Below, one piece after another: positions 9,086-16,209 of a stretch of 34,949 nucleotides of DNA; the first letter of the stretch is position 1; each line of letters begins with the position of its first letter. The position numbers were made by a program, and so were the translations under genes. The notes below the pieces were generated by a model. The model saw only the letters and a list, made by a program, of their open reading frames with translations. It did not search any database and was not told the DNA's origin. This DNA comes from JBDRLV01 sp043812755 (GTDB lineage Bacteria > Patescibacteriota > Patescibacteriia > UBA9934 > GWF2-40-263): positions 1-34,949 of the forward strand of contig JBDRLV010000085.1 of NCBI GenBank assembly GCA_043812755.1. Direction: 5' to 3'.

Positions 9086-9538
9086 ATGTATTCACTTAAT
9101 CGAGCAACAATAATAGGAAATTTAACAAGAGACCCTGAAACAAAACAAATTCCTTCAGGCCAAACTGTTTCAACATTTGGAGTTGCAACAAATCGTGCAT
9201 GGAAAGATCCATCTGGTAATAAGCAAGAACAAACAGAGTTCCATGATGTTGTTGCATGGGGTAAACTGGCAGAAATTTGTCAGCAGTATCTTACAAAGGG
9301 CAAAAAAGTATACGTTGAAGGCCGTCTTCAGACGCGAAATTGGGAAGGACAAGATGGTGTGAAAAGATATAAAACAGAAATAATAATTGAGAACATGATA
9401 ATGCTTAGTTCAGCTGGTGGAAATTTTTCAGAAACAAAGCAATTTCAGAATAACTCAACTCCACCACCACCTGCTCCTGTTGATGACCCATCTGTTCAAG
9501 TCAATGACGAGATACGTGTTGATGACATTCCGTTTTAA
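9086..9538 (+). CDS. ssb: Single-stranded DNA-binding protein
   Basis: 150 residues. An OB fold covers about 1-108 (start MYSLNRATIIGNL; TEFHDVVAWGKLAE; YVEGRLQTRNWE). A short Pro-rich linker leads to the acidic tip DDIPF at the C-terminus, the standard docking tail for repair and replication partners. SSB coats single-stranded DNA during replication, repair and recombination. It sits between the S6 and S18 genes, a very common bacterial arrangement. The protein is slightly shorter than E. coli SSB, with a reduced linker. No strong Shine-Dalgarno is visible. Confidence 0.95.
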   Translation: MYSLNRATIIGNLTRDPETKQIPSGQTVSTFGVATNRAWKDPSGNKQEQTEFHDVVAWGKLAEICQQYLTKGKKVYVEGRLQTRNWEGQDGVKRYKTEIIIENMIMLSSAGGNFSETKQFQNNSTPPPPAPVDDPSVQVNDEIRVDDIPF

Positions 9539-9549
9539 TTATTCGATTT

Positions 9550-9774
9550 ATGATAAAAAAATTAAAGTACAAGACAAAGCAATGCTATTTTTGTCTTAAT
9601 AACATTGATGACATTGACTATAAAAATACAAAGTTATTGAGCCGTTTTGTCTCTTCATTTGCAAAGATTGTTTCACGAAAGAGGAGTGGTGTATGTACAA
9701 TGCATCAAAGACAACTGTCAAATTCAATAAAGAGAGCAAGGATAATGGCACTGTTGCCATTTGTCAGAAGGTAA
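9550..9774 (+). CDS. rpsR: 30S ribosomal protein S18
   Basis: 74 residues, normal length for S18, which pairs with S6 on the 30S platform. The basic core includes DYKNTKLLSRFVS, then RRSGVC-type and RQLSNSIKRARIMALLPF sequence near the C-terminus. An N-terminal C-x2-C (CYFC) and a later C-x2-H (CTMH) suggest the zinc-binding form of S18, as opposed to the cysteine-free form. It lies 11 bp after ssb and is followed by a terminator, so it closes the operon. Confidence 0.92.
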   Translation: MIKKLKYKTKQCYFCLNNIDDIDYKNTKLLSRFVSSFAKIVSRKRSGVCTMHQRQLSNSIKRARIMALLPFVRR

Positions 9775-9788
9775 ATAATTAGAAGAGT

Positions 9789-9818
9789 AAAGACGGGAGT
9801 ATTCTCGTCTTTATTTTT
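9789..9818 (+). terminator. Terminator of the rpsF-ssb-rpsR operon
   Basis: AAAGACG (9789-9795) pairs with CGTCTTT (9806-9812), with further AG/CT pairing inside, then T-rich sequence to 9818. It abuts the ATG of the next gene at 9819. Confidence 0.75.
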
Positions 9819-10772
9819 ATGGAAAGACTATCAAAAATAGCAAAGGAAAGAGTTATAATTAATTCGGCAATTAGGGAGTTTTTTAATTCTCGTGGTTATT
9901 TGGAAGTTGAAACTCCAATCCTGGTGATTAGCCCAGGTTCAGAGCCGAATTTAGCACCTGTAAAAGCTGTGCTTAAGGATTTTAGTGGTAGAGAATACAA
10001 TGCCAGTCTTATCACAAGTCCAGAATATTCAATGAAGAAATTGCTTGGAATGGGGTTTGAGAAAATTTTTACTATTACGAAAGTTTTTCGAAATTGTGAG
10101 GAATTTGGTGGAAATCATAACCCTGAATTTTCTATGTTGGAATGGTATTGTCAGGGCGCTGATTATCATGCGTGCATGCAAGAGACAGAGGAGTTAGTAA
10201 AGAGTGTATTAAATGTATTTGGGGTCAGGTCGTTACCTGTGACATTTGCCCGAAAAAGAATGCAGGATTTGTTTTTGGAGTATGCTTATATTGATCTGGA
10301 TGATCCGATTCCCACTCTTGGCAAGGGGGGGCTAGGAAGGGGTCTTGACGACACTCAAAGTGATGCATTTTATCGAATTTTTTTGGAAAAGATTGAATCA
10401 CATTTGGGGAAGGATCCGATTTTCGTTTATGATTATCCTTACTATCAAGCCGCGCTTGCACAATTAACATCTGATGGAAAATATGCACAGCGTTTTGAGT
10501 TATACATTAATGGGGTTGAACTCTGTAATGGTTTTACAGAACTCACTGATACAGATGAGCAGAGAAAGAGGTTTGAACAAGAGATACATGAACGAATGAA
10601 TCAAGGAAAGCAGATTTTTCCAATTGACGAAGAGTTGTTGCGTTTGCTACCATTGATAAAGAATCCAACATATGGGAACGCACTTGGTATTGATCGGCTT
10701 CATATGGTTGCAACCGGTTGTAATTCAATTGAAGATGTGTTGCTTTTCCCAATAAATAAATTATTAAAATGA
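9819..10772 (+). CDS. epmA: EF-P lysine ligase-like protein (EpmA/GenX/PoxA family)
   Basis: 317 residues, close to the 325 of E. coli EpmA and much shorter than lysyl-tRNA synthetase. It has only the class II synthetase catalytic core and no anticodon-binding OB domain. Class II motifs are clear: motif 1 region YLEVETPIL, motif 2 region FRNCEEFG then HNPEFSMLEWY, and motif 3 region NALGIDRLHM. EpmA activates (beta-)lysine and attaches it to a lysine of EF-P. The gene is 23 bp upstream of efp, and that EF-P keeps a lysine at the modification tip, so a ligase-substrate pair is very likely. No EpmB-like aminomutase is present here, so alpha-lysine may be the substrate. The start ATG lies directly after a terminator, so expression may rely on read-through or an embedded promoter. 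Confidence 0.87.
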   Translation: MERLSKIAKERVIINSAIREFFNSRGYLEVETPILVISPGSEPNLAPVKAVLKDFSGREYNASLITSPEYSMKKLLGMGFEKIFTITKVFRNCEEFGGNHNPEFSMLEWYCQGADYHACMQETEELVKSVLNVFGVRSLPVTFARKRMQDLFLEYAYIDLDDPIPTLGKGGLGRGLDDTQSDAFYRIFLEKIESHLGKDPIFVYDYPYYQAALAQLTSDGKYAQRFELYINGVELCNGFTELTDTDEQRKRFEQEIHERMNQGKQIFPIDEELLRLLPLIKNPTYGNALGIDRLHMVATGCNSIEDVLLFPINKLLK

Positions 10773-10795
10773 AATGAATTAGCATAAAAAATATT

Positions 10796-11365
10796 ATGGC
10801 ATCACCAAATGATATAAAAAAGGGCACAGTGATAAAATTGTCATCAGGAGATCTGGGGCTTGTTACTTTTTTTCAACGCGTAAGTCCAGGCAAAGGTGGA
10901 TCTTTTGTGAGAACGAAATTAAAGAATTTAAAAACAGGCAAGTCTACAGAGGAGACATTTAAATCAGCAGAAAATTTAGATTTTGAAGACGTTCAAAATA
11001 AGAAGATGCAATATTTATATACTGATGGCAATTTATATACATTTATGGACAATGTTTCCTATGAACAGGTTTCTTTGTCACCGGATAATATTGGCGACGA
11101 TGTAAAGTATCTTAAAGAGGGGCTTGATGTCACGGTTATCATGCACAATGACAACCCTTTAACCCTAGAGCTTCCAATGAAAATTCAATATTCAGTTTCA
11201 TCAACACAACCTGCTGTAAAAGGGGATACTGCATCAGGAAATGTGCTTAAGGATGCAAAACTTGATAATGGTTTAATGGTGCGCGTGCCGATTTTTATCA
11301 AGGAGGGGGAGGAGATTTTGATTAATACGGAAAATGGAGATTATTGTGAACGTGTAAGTAAGTAA
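10796..11365 (+). CDS. efp: Elongation factor P
   Basis: 189 residues, full length. The N-terminal KOW-like domain has the tip sequence SPGKGG with Lys33 at the position of E. coli Lys34, which EpmA modifies. The two OB domains follow, with YLKEGLDVTV and the C-terminal GLMVRVPIFIKEGEEILINTENGDY typical of EF-P (read in parts). EF-P binds ribosomes stalled on consecutive prolines and promotes peptide bond formation. The window offers likely clients: the Pro-rich tails of the giant surface protein and SSB. The neighbouring epmA-like gene supports modification of Lys33. Confidence 0.95.
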   Translation: MASPNDIKKGTVIKLSSGDLGLVTFFQRVSPGKGGSFVRTKLKNLKTGKSTEETFKSAENLDFEDVQNKKMQYLYTDGNLYTFMDNVSYEQVSLSPDNIGDDVKYLKEGLDVTVIMHNDNPLTLELPMKIQYSVSSTQPAVKGDTASGNVLKDAKLDNGLMVRVPIFIKEGEEILINTENGDYCERVSK

Positions 11366-11396
11366 TTTATTTATATCTATAGAATTCAACGTTTGA

Positions 11397-11462
11397 GACA
11401 CAGGAAAACCTTATCCTGAAAAATTAGCGCAATGGGTTCAAAGTGAGATTGCCAATAAATAA
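11397..11462 (+). pseudogene. Possible short coding remnant downstream of efp
   Basis: After an in-frame TGA at 11394, the frame reads DTGKPYPEKLAQWVQSEIANK and then stops. The composition is protein-like, but there is no start codon and no matching upstream frame. It may be the tail of a decayed gene; no family is recognised. Confidence 0.3.
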
Positions 11463-11470
11463 ATTAAACA

Positions 11471-11499
11471 AAAAATCAGAGAAAAGACTCTGATTTTTT
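11471..11499. terminator. Bidirectional terminator between efp and recA
   Basis: AAAAATCAGAG (11471-11481) pairs perfectly with CTCTGATTTTT (11488-11498), giving U-runs on both strands. It can end the converging efp and recA transcripts. Confidence 0.85.
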
Positions 11500-11507
11500 A
11501 TTTAGCT

Positions 11508-12542
11508 TTATTGTGCAAATGGTTCTGTTCCGGACTTGATTTTATCTTCAATTGCTGTACGAATCGATTTCATTGTTTTTTTGTTTTCTCGCAAATATTG
11601 TTTTACTGTCTCTCGTCCAAGACCGAGCTTTTCTTCTCCAAAAGCATAACTGTTTCCACTTTTTTGAATGACTCCATAAGGAACACCAAGCTCAATTAAA
11701 TCTCCTGCAATAGAAATTCCTTCGTTATACATAATATCAAATTCGCATGTACGGAATGGTGCAGCAACTTTATTTTTTACAACTTTTACTTTTGTACGGT
11801 TTCCAACAATTTTTTCAGCCTGTTTGATTTGTGCTGAACGACGAATTTCAATTCTAATTGAGCTGTAGAATTTGAGTGCGTTACCACCAGGTGTTGTCTC
11901 AGGATTTCCAAACATAACACCAATTTTCATACGGATTTGGTTTATGAAAACAACTGTTGTTTTTGATTTGCTAACAATTGCAGCAAGCTTTCGAAGAGCT
12001 TGGCTCATAAGTCTTGCTTGAAGGCCCATGTGAGAAGCTCCCATATCACCTTCGATTTCTGCTTTTGGTGTTAGTGCTGCCACTGAGTCAATGATGATGA
12101 CGTCAACTGCATTTGAACGAACAAGCGTCTCAACAATTTCCAAAGCTTGCTCGCCTGTGTCAGGTTGTGAAATAAACAACTCATTTATATCAACACCTAT
12201 TTTTTCAGCATATTCAGGATCAAGCGCATGTTCTGCATCAATATATGCAGCTACTCCTCCAGTTTTTTGGACCTCTGCAACGATGTGCTGAGCCAAAGTT
12301 GATTTTCCAGAAGATTCAGGACCATAAATTTCAATGATTCGTCCTTTTGGAACACCGCCCACTCCAAGAGCCAGATCAAGTGATAGGCATCCTGTGCTTA
12401 CAGATTCCACATTCATTGTTTGTGCTTCACCAAGTCGCATAATTGCACCATTACCAAAGCGTTGCTTAATTTGAGAAATAGCTTCTTGGGCGGCTTTTAC
12501 ACGGCCATTTGTGTCTATTTCATCTTTTACATGTTTTGCCAT
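11508..12542 (-). CDS. recA: Recombinase RecA
   Basis: 344 residues, a normal bacterial length. The ATP-binding core includes Walker A GPESSGKST (about residues 74-82), YIDAEHALDP, the VIIIDSVAAL Walker B strand, and the L1/L2 region with MGLQARLMSQALRKL and INQIRMKIGVMFGNPETTPGG. The C-terminal domain continues to GTEPFAQ without the strongly acidic tail of E. coli RecA. RecA forms filaments on single-stranded DNA, carries out strand exchange and, where LexA exists, triggers SOS. It is a single-gene unit with its own promoter and an inverted repeat over the -35 box. SSB and RuvC are also encoded in this window. Confidence 0.97.
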   Translation of the reverse strand: MAKHVKDEIDTNGRVKAAQEAISQIKQRFGNGAIMRLGEAQTMNVESVSTGCLSLDLALGVGGVPKGRIIEIYGPESSGKSTLAQHIVAEVQKTGGVAAYIDAEHALDPEYAEKIGVDINELFISQPDTGEQALEIVETLVRSNAVDVIIIDSVAALTPKAEIEGDMGASHMGLQARLMSQALRKLAAIVSKSKTTVVFINQIRMKIGVMFGNPETTPGGNALKFYSSIRIEIRRSAQIKQAEKIVGNRTKVKVVKNKVAAPFRTCEFDIMYNEGISIAGDLIELGVPYGVIQKSGNSYAFGEEKLGLGRETVKQYLRENKKTMKSIRTAIEDKIKSGTEPFAQ

Positions 12543-12614
12543 ATTTTTGTGAATTTATTATTGGGATCAAACACAGCTTATCAAACTCTTGCAAAGAATT
12601 AAAGTGTGTAATTA

Positions 12615-12655
12615 ATTGTATCAAAATTTTGCTAGGTTGACAATAGTTTTGTCAA
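12615..12655 (-). promoter_or_regulatory. recA promoter with inverted repeat over the -35
   Basis: On the minus strand, -35 TTGTCA (12638-12643) and -10 TACAAT (12615-12620) are 17 bp apart. An inverted repeat, TTGACAA-N5-TTGTCAA, spans 12637-12655 and covers the -35 box, as an operator would. It matches neither the CTGT-N8-ACAG nor the GAAC-N4-GTTC LexA consensus. Confidence 0.6.
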
Positions 12656-12685
12656 TAATAAATTACAATTATTTTGGATTCAATT

Positions 12686-12718
12686 AAAAAATGCCCAATG
12701 TTGGGGTATTTTTTTTGT
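12686..12718. terminator. Terminator downstream of the RodZ-like gene
   Basis: AAAAAATGCCC and GGGGTATTTTTT form a stem with one wobble. U-runs occur on both strands; on the minus strand it would end the gene at 12740. Confidence 0.75.
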
Positions 12719-12739
12719 TAGGTTTTTTAAACAAGACAA

Positions 12740-13438
12740 TTAAAAAGTCTCATTTATCCCCATGGTATTTTTTTCATGTTCGAGCACAACCCGCTTGTAT
12801 TCAATCTTTGGCCTCGAATACCTCTTTTTTGCCTCAATGGCAATAATATTAGTTCCACGTTCAAGTGCTATTTCATGTTTGAAATCACCAGATTGTGTAA
12901 GTAGCACCTCTTCTTCGTTTATAACAACGGAAATACCTTTTTTTACATATCCTTGAATTGTGATCAAAGCTTCTTTTGTGCTGTATCCGTTTTCAGGAAA
13001 AGAAATGATTATCTCAGGTGGTGATATTATTTTAAATACTTGCCAACCAATATAACTTGAAACAAGCAGTGCAACGATTATAATACCTGCAAATTTCATG
13101 AATTTACTTGCTACAAGAAATTGGATTGCTTTTGTTCGTTGTCTGGGCAGGCGGGCATTGATTACAAAGTCACACGTTCCGCATTCGTCCTCAAATCTTT
13201 CAAGAAAATATTTTTCATTACCACCAAGAGCTTGGATATAGGTTTTTAAATACTTTCTTGTGTATAGAGGCTCTGGAAGAAAAACATAATTATCATTTTC
13301 AAGAGCTTCGAGATAGCATCTTCTAATTTTTGTTTTCTTTTCAAGCTCACTAAGTGTTACATTTCCAGCACGCCTAAGTTCCCGCAGTGTTTCTCCAAGC
13401 GGTTTTGATTTATCAAATTTTCGGATTGCGAAGGACAT
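12740..13438 (-). CDS. RodZ-like HTH membrane protein
   Basis: 232 residues. An N-terminal helix-turn-helix of the RodZ/HTH_25 type spans about 14-80 (LGETLRELRRAGNVTLSELE; PEPLYTRKYLKTYIQALG). A basic linker leads to one membrane helix at about 115-135. The outer domain (about 138-225) is Ig-like, with ISFPENGYSTKEALITIQG. RodZ anchors MreB filaments and helps set cell shape. Here the outer domain is a generic Ig-like fold, not the DUF4115 domain of E. coli RodZ, so a RodZ role is likely but unproven. No mreB is nearby. The upstream gap contains a small palindromic repeat. Confidence 0.75.
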   Translation of the reverse strand: MSFAIRKFDKSKPLGETLRELRRAGNVTLSELEKKTKIRRCYLEALENDNYVFLPEPLYTRKYLKTYIQALGGNEKYFLERFEDECGTCDFVINARLPRQRTKAIQFLVASKFMKFAGIIIVALLVSSYIGWQVFKIISPPEIIISFPENGYSTKEALITIQGYVKKGISVVINEEEVLLTQSGDFKHEIALERGTNIIAIEAKKRYSRPKIEYKRVVLEHEKNTMGINETF

Positions 13439-13479
13439 GTTTTGTTTGGTATCTAGTATAAAGTATAGAATTCAATACT

Positions 13480-13506
13480 GCATACCGGATACAGGATACT
13501 GTATAC
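13480..13506. repeat. Small palindromic repeat tract
   Basis: ATACAG (13489-13494) and CTGTAT (13499-13504) are inverted around GATA, next to related units (CATACCGG, AGGATAC). The CTGTAT/ATACAG core also occurs in the 81-bp repeats at 33688 and 33854. Confidence 0.5.
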
Positions 13507-13511
13507 TCTTG

Positions 13512-15251
13512 TTACCCGTTTTCTTCTAAATACTTAAGATAATCCTCACGGCACAAATGTTTTCGGTTTTTGTATGTTCTGTTTTTTGCGACTCGGATTT
13601 TCTTTTTACATGTTTCACATTTTGTCTCCTCAAGCAGAAATTGATTAGCAGCCCAATAAAGTTCATCAACACGATAGAAAAAATGTTTTGTTGGAGGGGC
13701 GATGTCCATCTTTTTATAATATTCGAGTTCAGGTTTTAAGAATGCAAATCTTCTTCCGGTTGATTTATCAAGCATTGCTTTTCCTGCCCATTGTTCAATA
13801 TCTAAGTCAGAAATACAATCAGGCACAGTTGTGCTGTCTACCATGTCTGTGGCGTTTTCGAGGTCTCCTATTGCGCCGCTTGACTCCTTATCAAACATTG
13901 GGAACCCTAGACGTTTCTGATCTTCCTCTGTAACCATTAAAGATTCACTAGCAGATGTTTCCATGTAATGCGAAGATGCAAATTGTGGTCCAGGCATATT
14001 TGAATATTCACCATGATCAAGCATAGTACATTTAATTTCATCAACTTTTCCCCAATATTCGTCTTCTTCATACTGTTTGTTTAGTATGCAGTATCGTTGG
14101 CGGTTAAGCCCAATACAAGCAAAACAGTATTCACAGTTTTGGCAATTTAAACAATATTCAAGTCCTTGGCATTTAACTAGATTTATTGAGTATTTGCTGT
14201 GACTTGTGTCTTGCACTGTTGAACTAAAGTAATTGTCTGATGTATAAAAGCTACCAATTACATAGTAATTACGTTCGCTATTTCCGTAAATATAGTAACA
14301 GTGTTCATTATCTCGAGGACCCTGAATAACCATAAAACAGTCTTTACAGTCTGTGCAGTTAGCAAGGTACTCACCTGTGCTATTTTCTGCTTTCACATTA
14401 AAATTTTCTGGCCAGTAAGCCTGCATTTCCATCAAGCGCATAAAGTCTTCTTCCATTTTTTGCGTAATAGATCTACATCCAAATTTAATTGTAGCGAATC
14501 GTTCTTTCCACTCATCTTCAGAAAGTTGTTCATTCATCCATATATATTTTCGATTGCGTTTGTTTGTGGCTCCAAAGCAGTATTCGCAGTTGCGACAGTC
14601 AAAAATAAAATAACAGCTACTACAATCAAAACTTTCTCGCACAAATCGAGAATTAAAAATTCGTTGAGCATGTACTACATTAAACGAATTTGTGATATTT
14701 GAAGATGCATAGATTTCACTACATGATTCACCGTTGTCTAAGTCTGATGAGAAAAATGAGTTTTTGCTTTTGCTTGCAATTACAAAATAACTGTTTACAT
14801 CTCCGTTTGAAATAAGTGAAATCGAATTTTGCGGCTCCTTGCCATTGAAAAAAGCGTTTACAGGAACGGTTTTACGTAGTTTAAGTAATTGATCAAGCAC
14901 AGGGGTCGCTGGGTCATAGTCTAGAGCTTTATCTCGAAAATCTTTTTCAAACCATTCCTTATCAGGCAATACTGGAACTCCTGTTGCTGGATGCACATAA
15001 GTCAAAATAGGCTTTCCTGTTTCTGCATGTTTATTCCACCACCACTCATATCCAAATAGCATGCCACCGAGAATTTTCCATCGTGCATCAGGTGACCAAG
15101 AGGATGGTGGAACATTAAATTTTTTACACCAGTCAATCTCTCTTTGGGACAATTTCCACCTGTCGCCTGTTAGCGAACAGGTGCGTTCGCCTGGTTGTGT
15201 TTGGTTTAAGATGTCTGTGATTTTTTGGTCAAACTTTGGGGTTTTATTCAT
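13512..15251 (-). CDS. Cysteine-rich repeat protein of unknown function ('caib/baif' type)
   Basis: 579 residues. I recognise this as the large Cys/Asn/Tyr-rich protein common in CPR genomes, often mislabelled 'caib/baif family'; it has no CoA-transferase motifs. The N-terminal third (about 20-130) has conserved-looking Trp/Pro motifs such as ERTCSLTGDRWKLS. The middle carries Cys clusters: CSSC, DCRNCEYCF (about residue 215), CTDCKDCF (about 295) and NCQNCEYCF (about 375). Two clusters belong to a longer duplicated unit: NCEYCF, then a basic stretch, then a Leu/Asn turn and an EDE(W/Y) end. The C-terminus adds CETC and a later Cys. Regular spacing suggests a repeat solenoid or several metal sites. 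It has no signal peptide or membrane segment. Promoter TTGAAA-N16-TAAGAT lies at 15271-15298. Confidence 0.75.
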   Translation of the reverse strand: MNKTPKFDQKITDILNQTQPGERTCSLTGDRWKLSQREIDWCKKFNVPPSSWSPDARWKILGGMLFGYEWWWNKHAETGKPILTYVHPATGVPVLPDKEWFEKDFRDKALDYDPATPVLDQLLKLRKTVPVNAFFNGKEPQNSISLISNGDVNSYFVIASKSKNSFFSSDLDNGESCSEIYASSNITNSFNVVHAQRIFNSRFVRESFDCSSCYFIFDCRNCEYCFGATNKRNRKYIWMNEQLSEDEWKERFATIKFGCRSITQKMEEDFMRLMEMQAYWPENFNVKAENSTGEYLANCTDCKDCFMVIQGPRDNEHCYYIYGNSERNYYVIGSFYTSDNYFSSTVQDTSHSKYSINLVKCQGLEYCLNCQNCEYCFACIGLNRQRYCILNKQYEEDEYWGKVDEIKCTMLDHGEYSNMPGPQFASSHYMETSASESLMVTEEDQKRLGFPMFDKESSGAIGDLENATDMVDSTTVPDCISDLDIEQWAGKAMLDKSTGRRFAFLKPELEYYKKMDIAPPTKHFFYRVDELYWAANQFLLEETKCETCKKKIRVAKNRTYKNRKHLCREDYLKYLEENG

Positions 15252-15270
15252 AGTATTTTTTATCTATCAT

Positions 15271-15298
15271 ATCTTAGCACAATGAGTGCATTTTTCAA
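15271..15298 (-). promoter_or_regulatory. Promoter of the cysteine-rich gene
   Basis: Minus-strand TTGAAA (15293-15298), 16-bp spacer, TAAGAT (15271-15276). The predicted RNA starts about 13 nt before the ATG at 15251. Confidence 0.5.
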
Positions 15299-15300
15299 TT

Positions 15301-15338
15301 AAAAAAGCGCCTAATCCTCACAAAGTGATTCATGGGCG
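15301..15338 (-). terminator. Terminator after the small membrane protein gene
   Basis: On the minus strand, GCGCC pairs with GGCGC around an inner TCAC/GTGA hairpin, followed by six T's. Confidence 0.7.
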
Positions 15339-15360
15339 CGAGTGAGAGTTGACTGGTTTT

Positions 15361-16017
15361 TCAGCCGACATGGGCTCCGTGAGGTAACTCTTTTGAGGCA
15401 GTCCTTACTGGTGGTGGCACGGGGCCAATCTCAGTATCAGCCTCAGCAAGCTCTTGTCCTTGTGACTTTCGTTTGTAGCCGTCTTCGGTTTCAATATAAT
15501 CATCGTTGAGCACATCGGCGATTGGTGAGCCGTTTGGGCGCGTGAGACGAACATACCATGGATCCAAAGGATCAGAATGATCGATCACGAATTCAGCAAG
15601 GTCGTACCTCCACCTCTTGGCTTTAGCAACGAGCGTACCACTGCCTTTGACAGTTTGCTTGCTTCCCCATAGATTTTCGATAATCTGCTCCATGAGTAGT
15701 TTAGCAACCGCATTTTGTGACTCTTGTTCTTGTAATAATTGTTTCAGTTCGTCGCGTTCCTTGCAAGCAGTCTTTTCGCGTATTAACGCTTTTTCAAGAT
15801 ACTTATTGTATGGATGAGTTACCAAAAGGTGCCAGGCAATAATCGCAAATACTCCGATCAATGCACCGAAACTTAAGAGTCCTCTCGCTGTAGACCATTC
15901 TAGACCAGACAGTGCAAGTGCAGCGATCATTACCGGGACAAAAACAGCCCATAAACCGTTTAAGATAATGTCACGCAAATCAGGACGAACGTTTTGTTGT
16001 AAAACATCGGTGGTCAT
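15361..16017 (-). CDS. Two-helix membrane protein with coiled coil, unknown function
   Basis: 218 residues from the chosen ATG at 16017, which has AAGGGA a few bases upstream. An in-frame upstream start at 16089 would add 24 unlikely residues and overlap 5'UTR hairpins. Two membrane helices lie at about 20-38 and 47-66. A charged coiled coil spans about 70-115. A soluble domain of about 100 residues follows (WRYDLAEFVIDHSDPLDPWYVRL in part), ending in a Pro-rich tail. I recognise no family. The gene is noticeably richer in G+C than its neighbours. It is a single-gene unit with a strong promoter, a 110-nt structured leader and its own terminator. Confidence 0.75.
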   Translation of the reverse strand: MTTDVLQQNVRPDLRDIILNGLWAVFVPVMIAALALSGLEWSTARGLLSFGALIGVFAIIAWHLLVTHPYNKYLEKALIREKTACKERDELKQLLQEQESQNAVAKLLMEQIIENLWGSKQTVKGSGTLVAKAKRWRYDLAEFVIDHSDPLDPWYVRLTRPNGSPIADVLNDDYIETEDGYKRKSQGQELAEADTEIGPVPPPVRTASKELPHGAHVG

Positions 16018-16018
16018 G

Positions 16019-16073
16019 ATATTCCCTTTTGGAATATAGGAAATCAGATCTTGAGCACGGTTGCACAGCAACC
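16019..16073 (-). promoter_or_regulatory. 5'UTR hairpins, one burying the ribosome-binding site
   Basis: On the minus strand, ATATTCC and GGAATAT (16019-16037) form a 7-bp stem that includes the AAGGGA ribosome-binding site of the gene starting at 16017. A second hairpin, GGTTGC-TGT-GCAACC, lies at 16059-16073. This arrangement could limit translation until the stem opens. Confidence 0.55.
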
Positions 16074-16138
16074 TTCGGAACGCCCGCAATATGCGACACC
16101 GCTCCTACACAATCTCATCTGTTTCCAAAGACAATTTT

Positions 16139-16167
16139 AATGTATTACAACAAGGAGGTTCTGTCAA
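16139..16167 (-). promoter_or_regulatory. Strong promoter of the small membrane protein gene
   Basis: Minus-strand TTGACA (16162-16167), 17-bp spacer, TACATT (16139-16144). It lies just beyond the ftsK terminator. Confidence 0.7.
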
Positions 16168-16181
16168 CACTCAGTATTCAA

Positions 16182-16205
16182 AAACAGACCCTTTCAGGTC
16201 TGTTT
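16182..16205 (-). terminator. ftsK terminator
   Basis: Minus-strand AAACAGACC-TGAAAG-GGTCTGTTT stem followed by T's, five bases after the ftsK stop. Confidence 0.85.
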
Positions 16206-16209
16206 GTTT

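Noticed and set aside
9819..10772. Full lysyl-tRNA synthetase
   Set aside because: The anticodon-binding OB domain is missing, the length matches EpmA, and the gene is adjacent to efp.
13512..15251. CaiB/BaiF CoA-transferase
   Set aside because: No CoA-transferase motifs are visible; the name is an annotation carry-over for this Cys-rich CPR protein.
15361..16089. Longer start (ATG 16089) for the small membrane protein
   Set aside because: It would translate through the two 5'UTR hairpins and add an Arg/Cys-rich stretch unlike a natural N-terminus; ATG 16017 has the ribosome-binding site.
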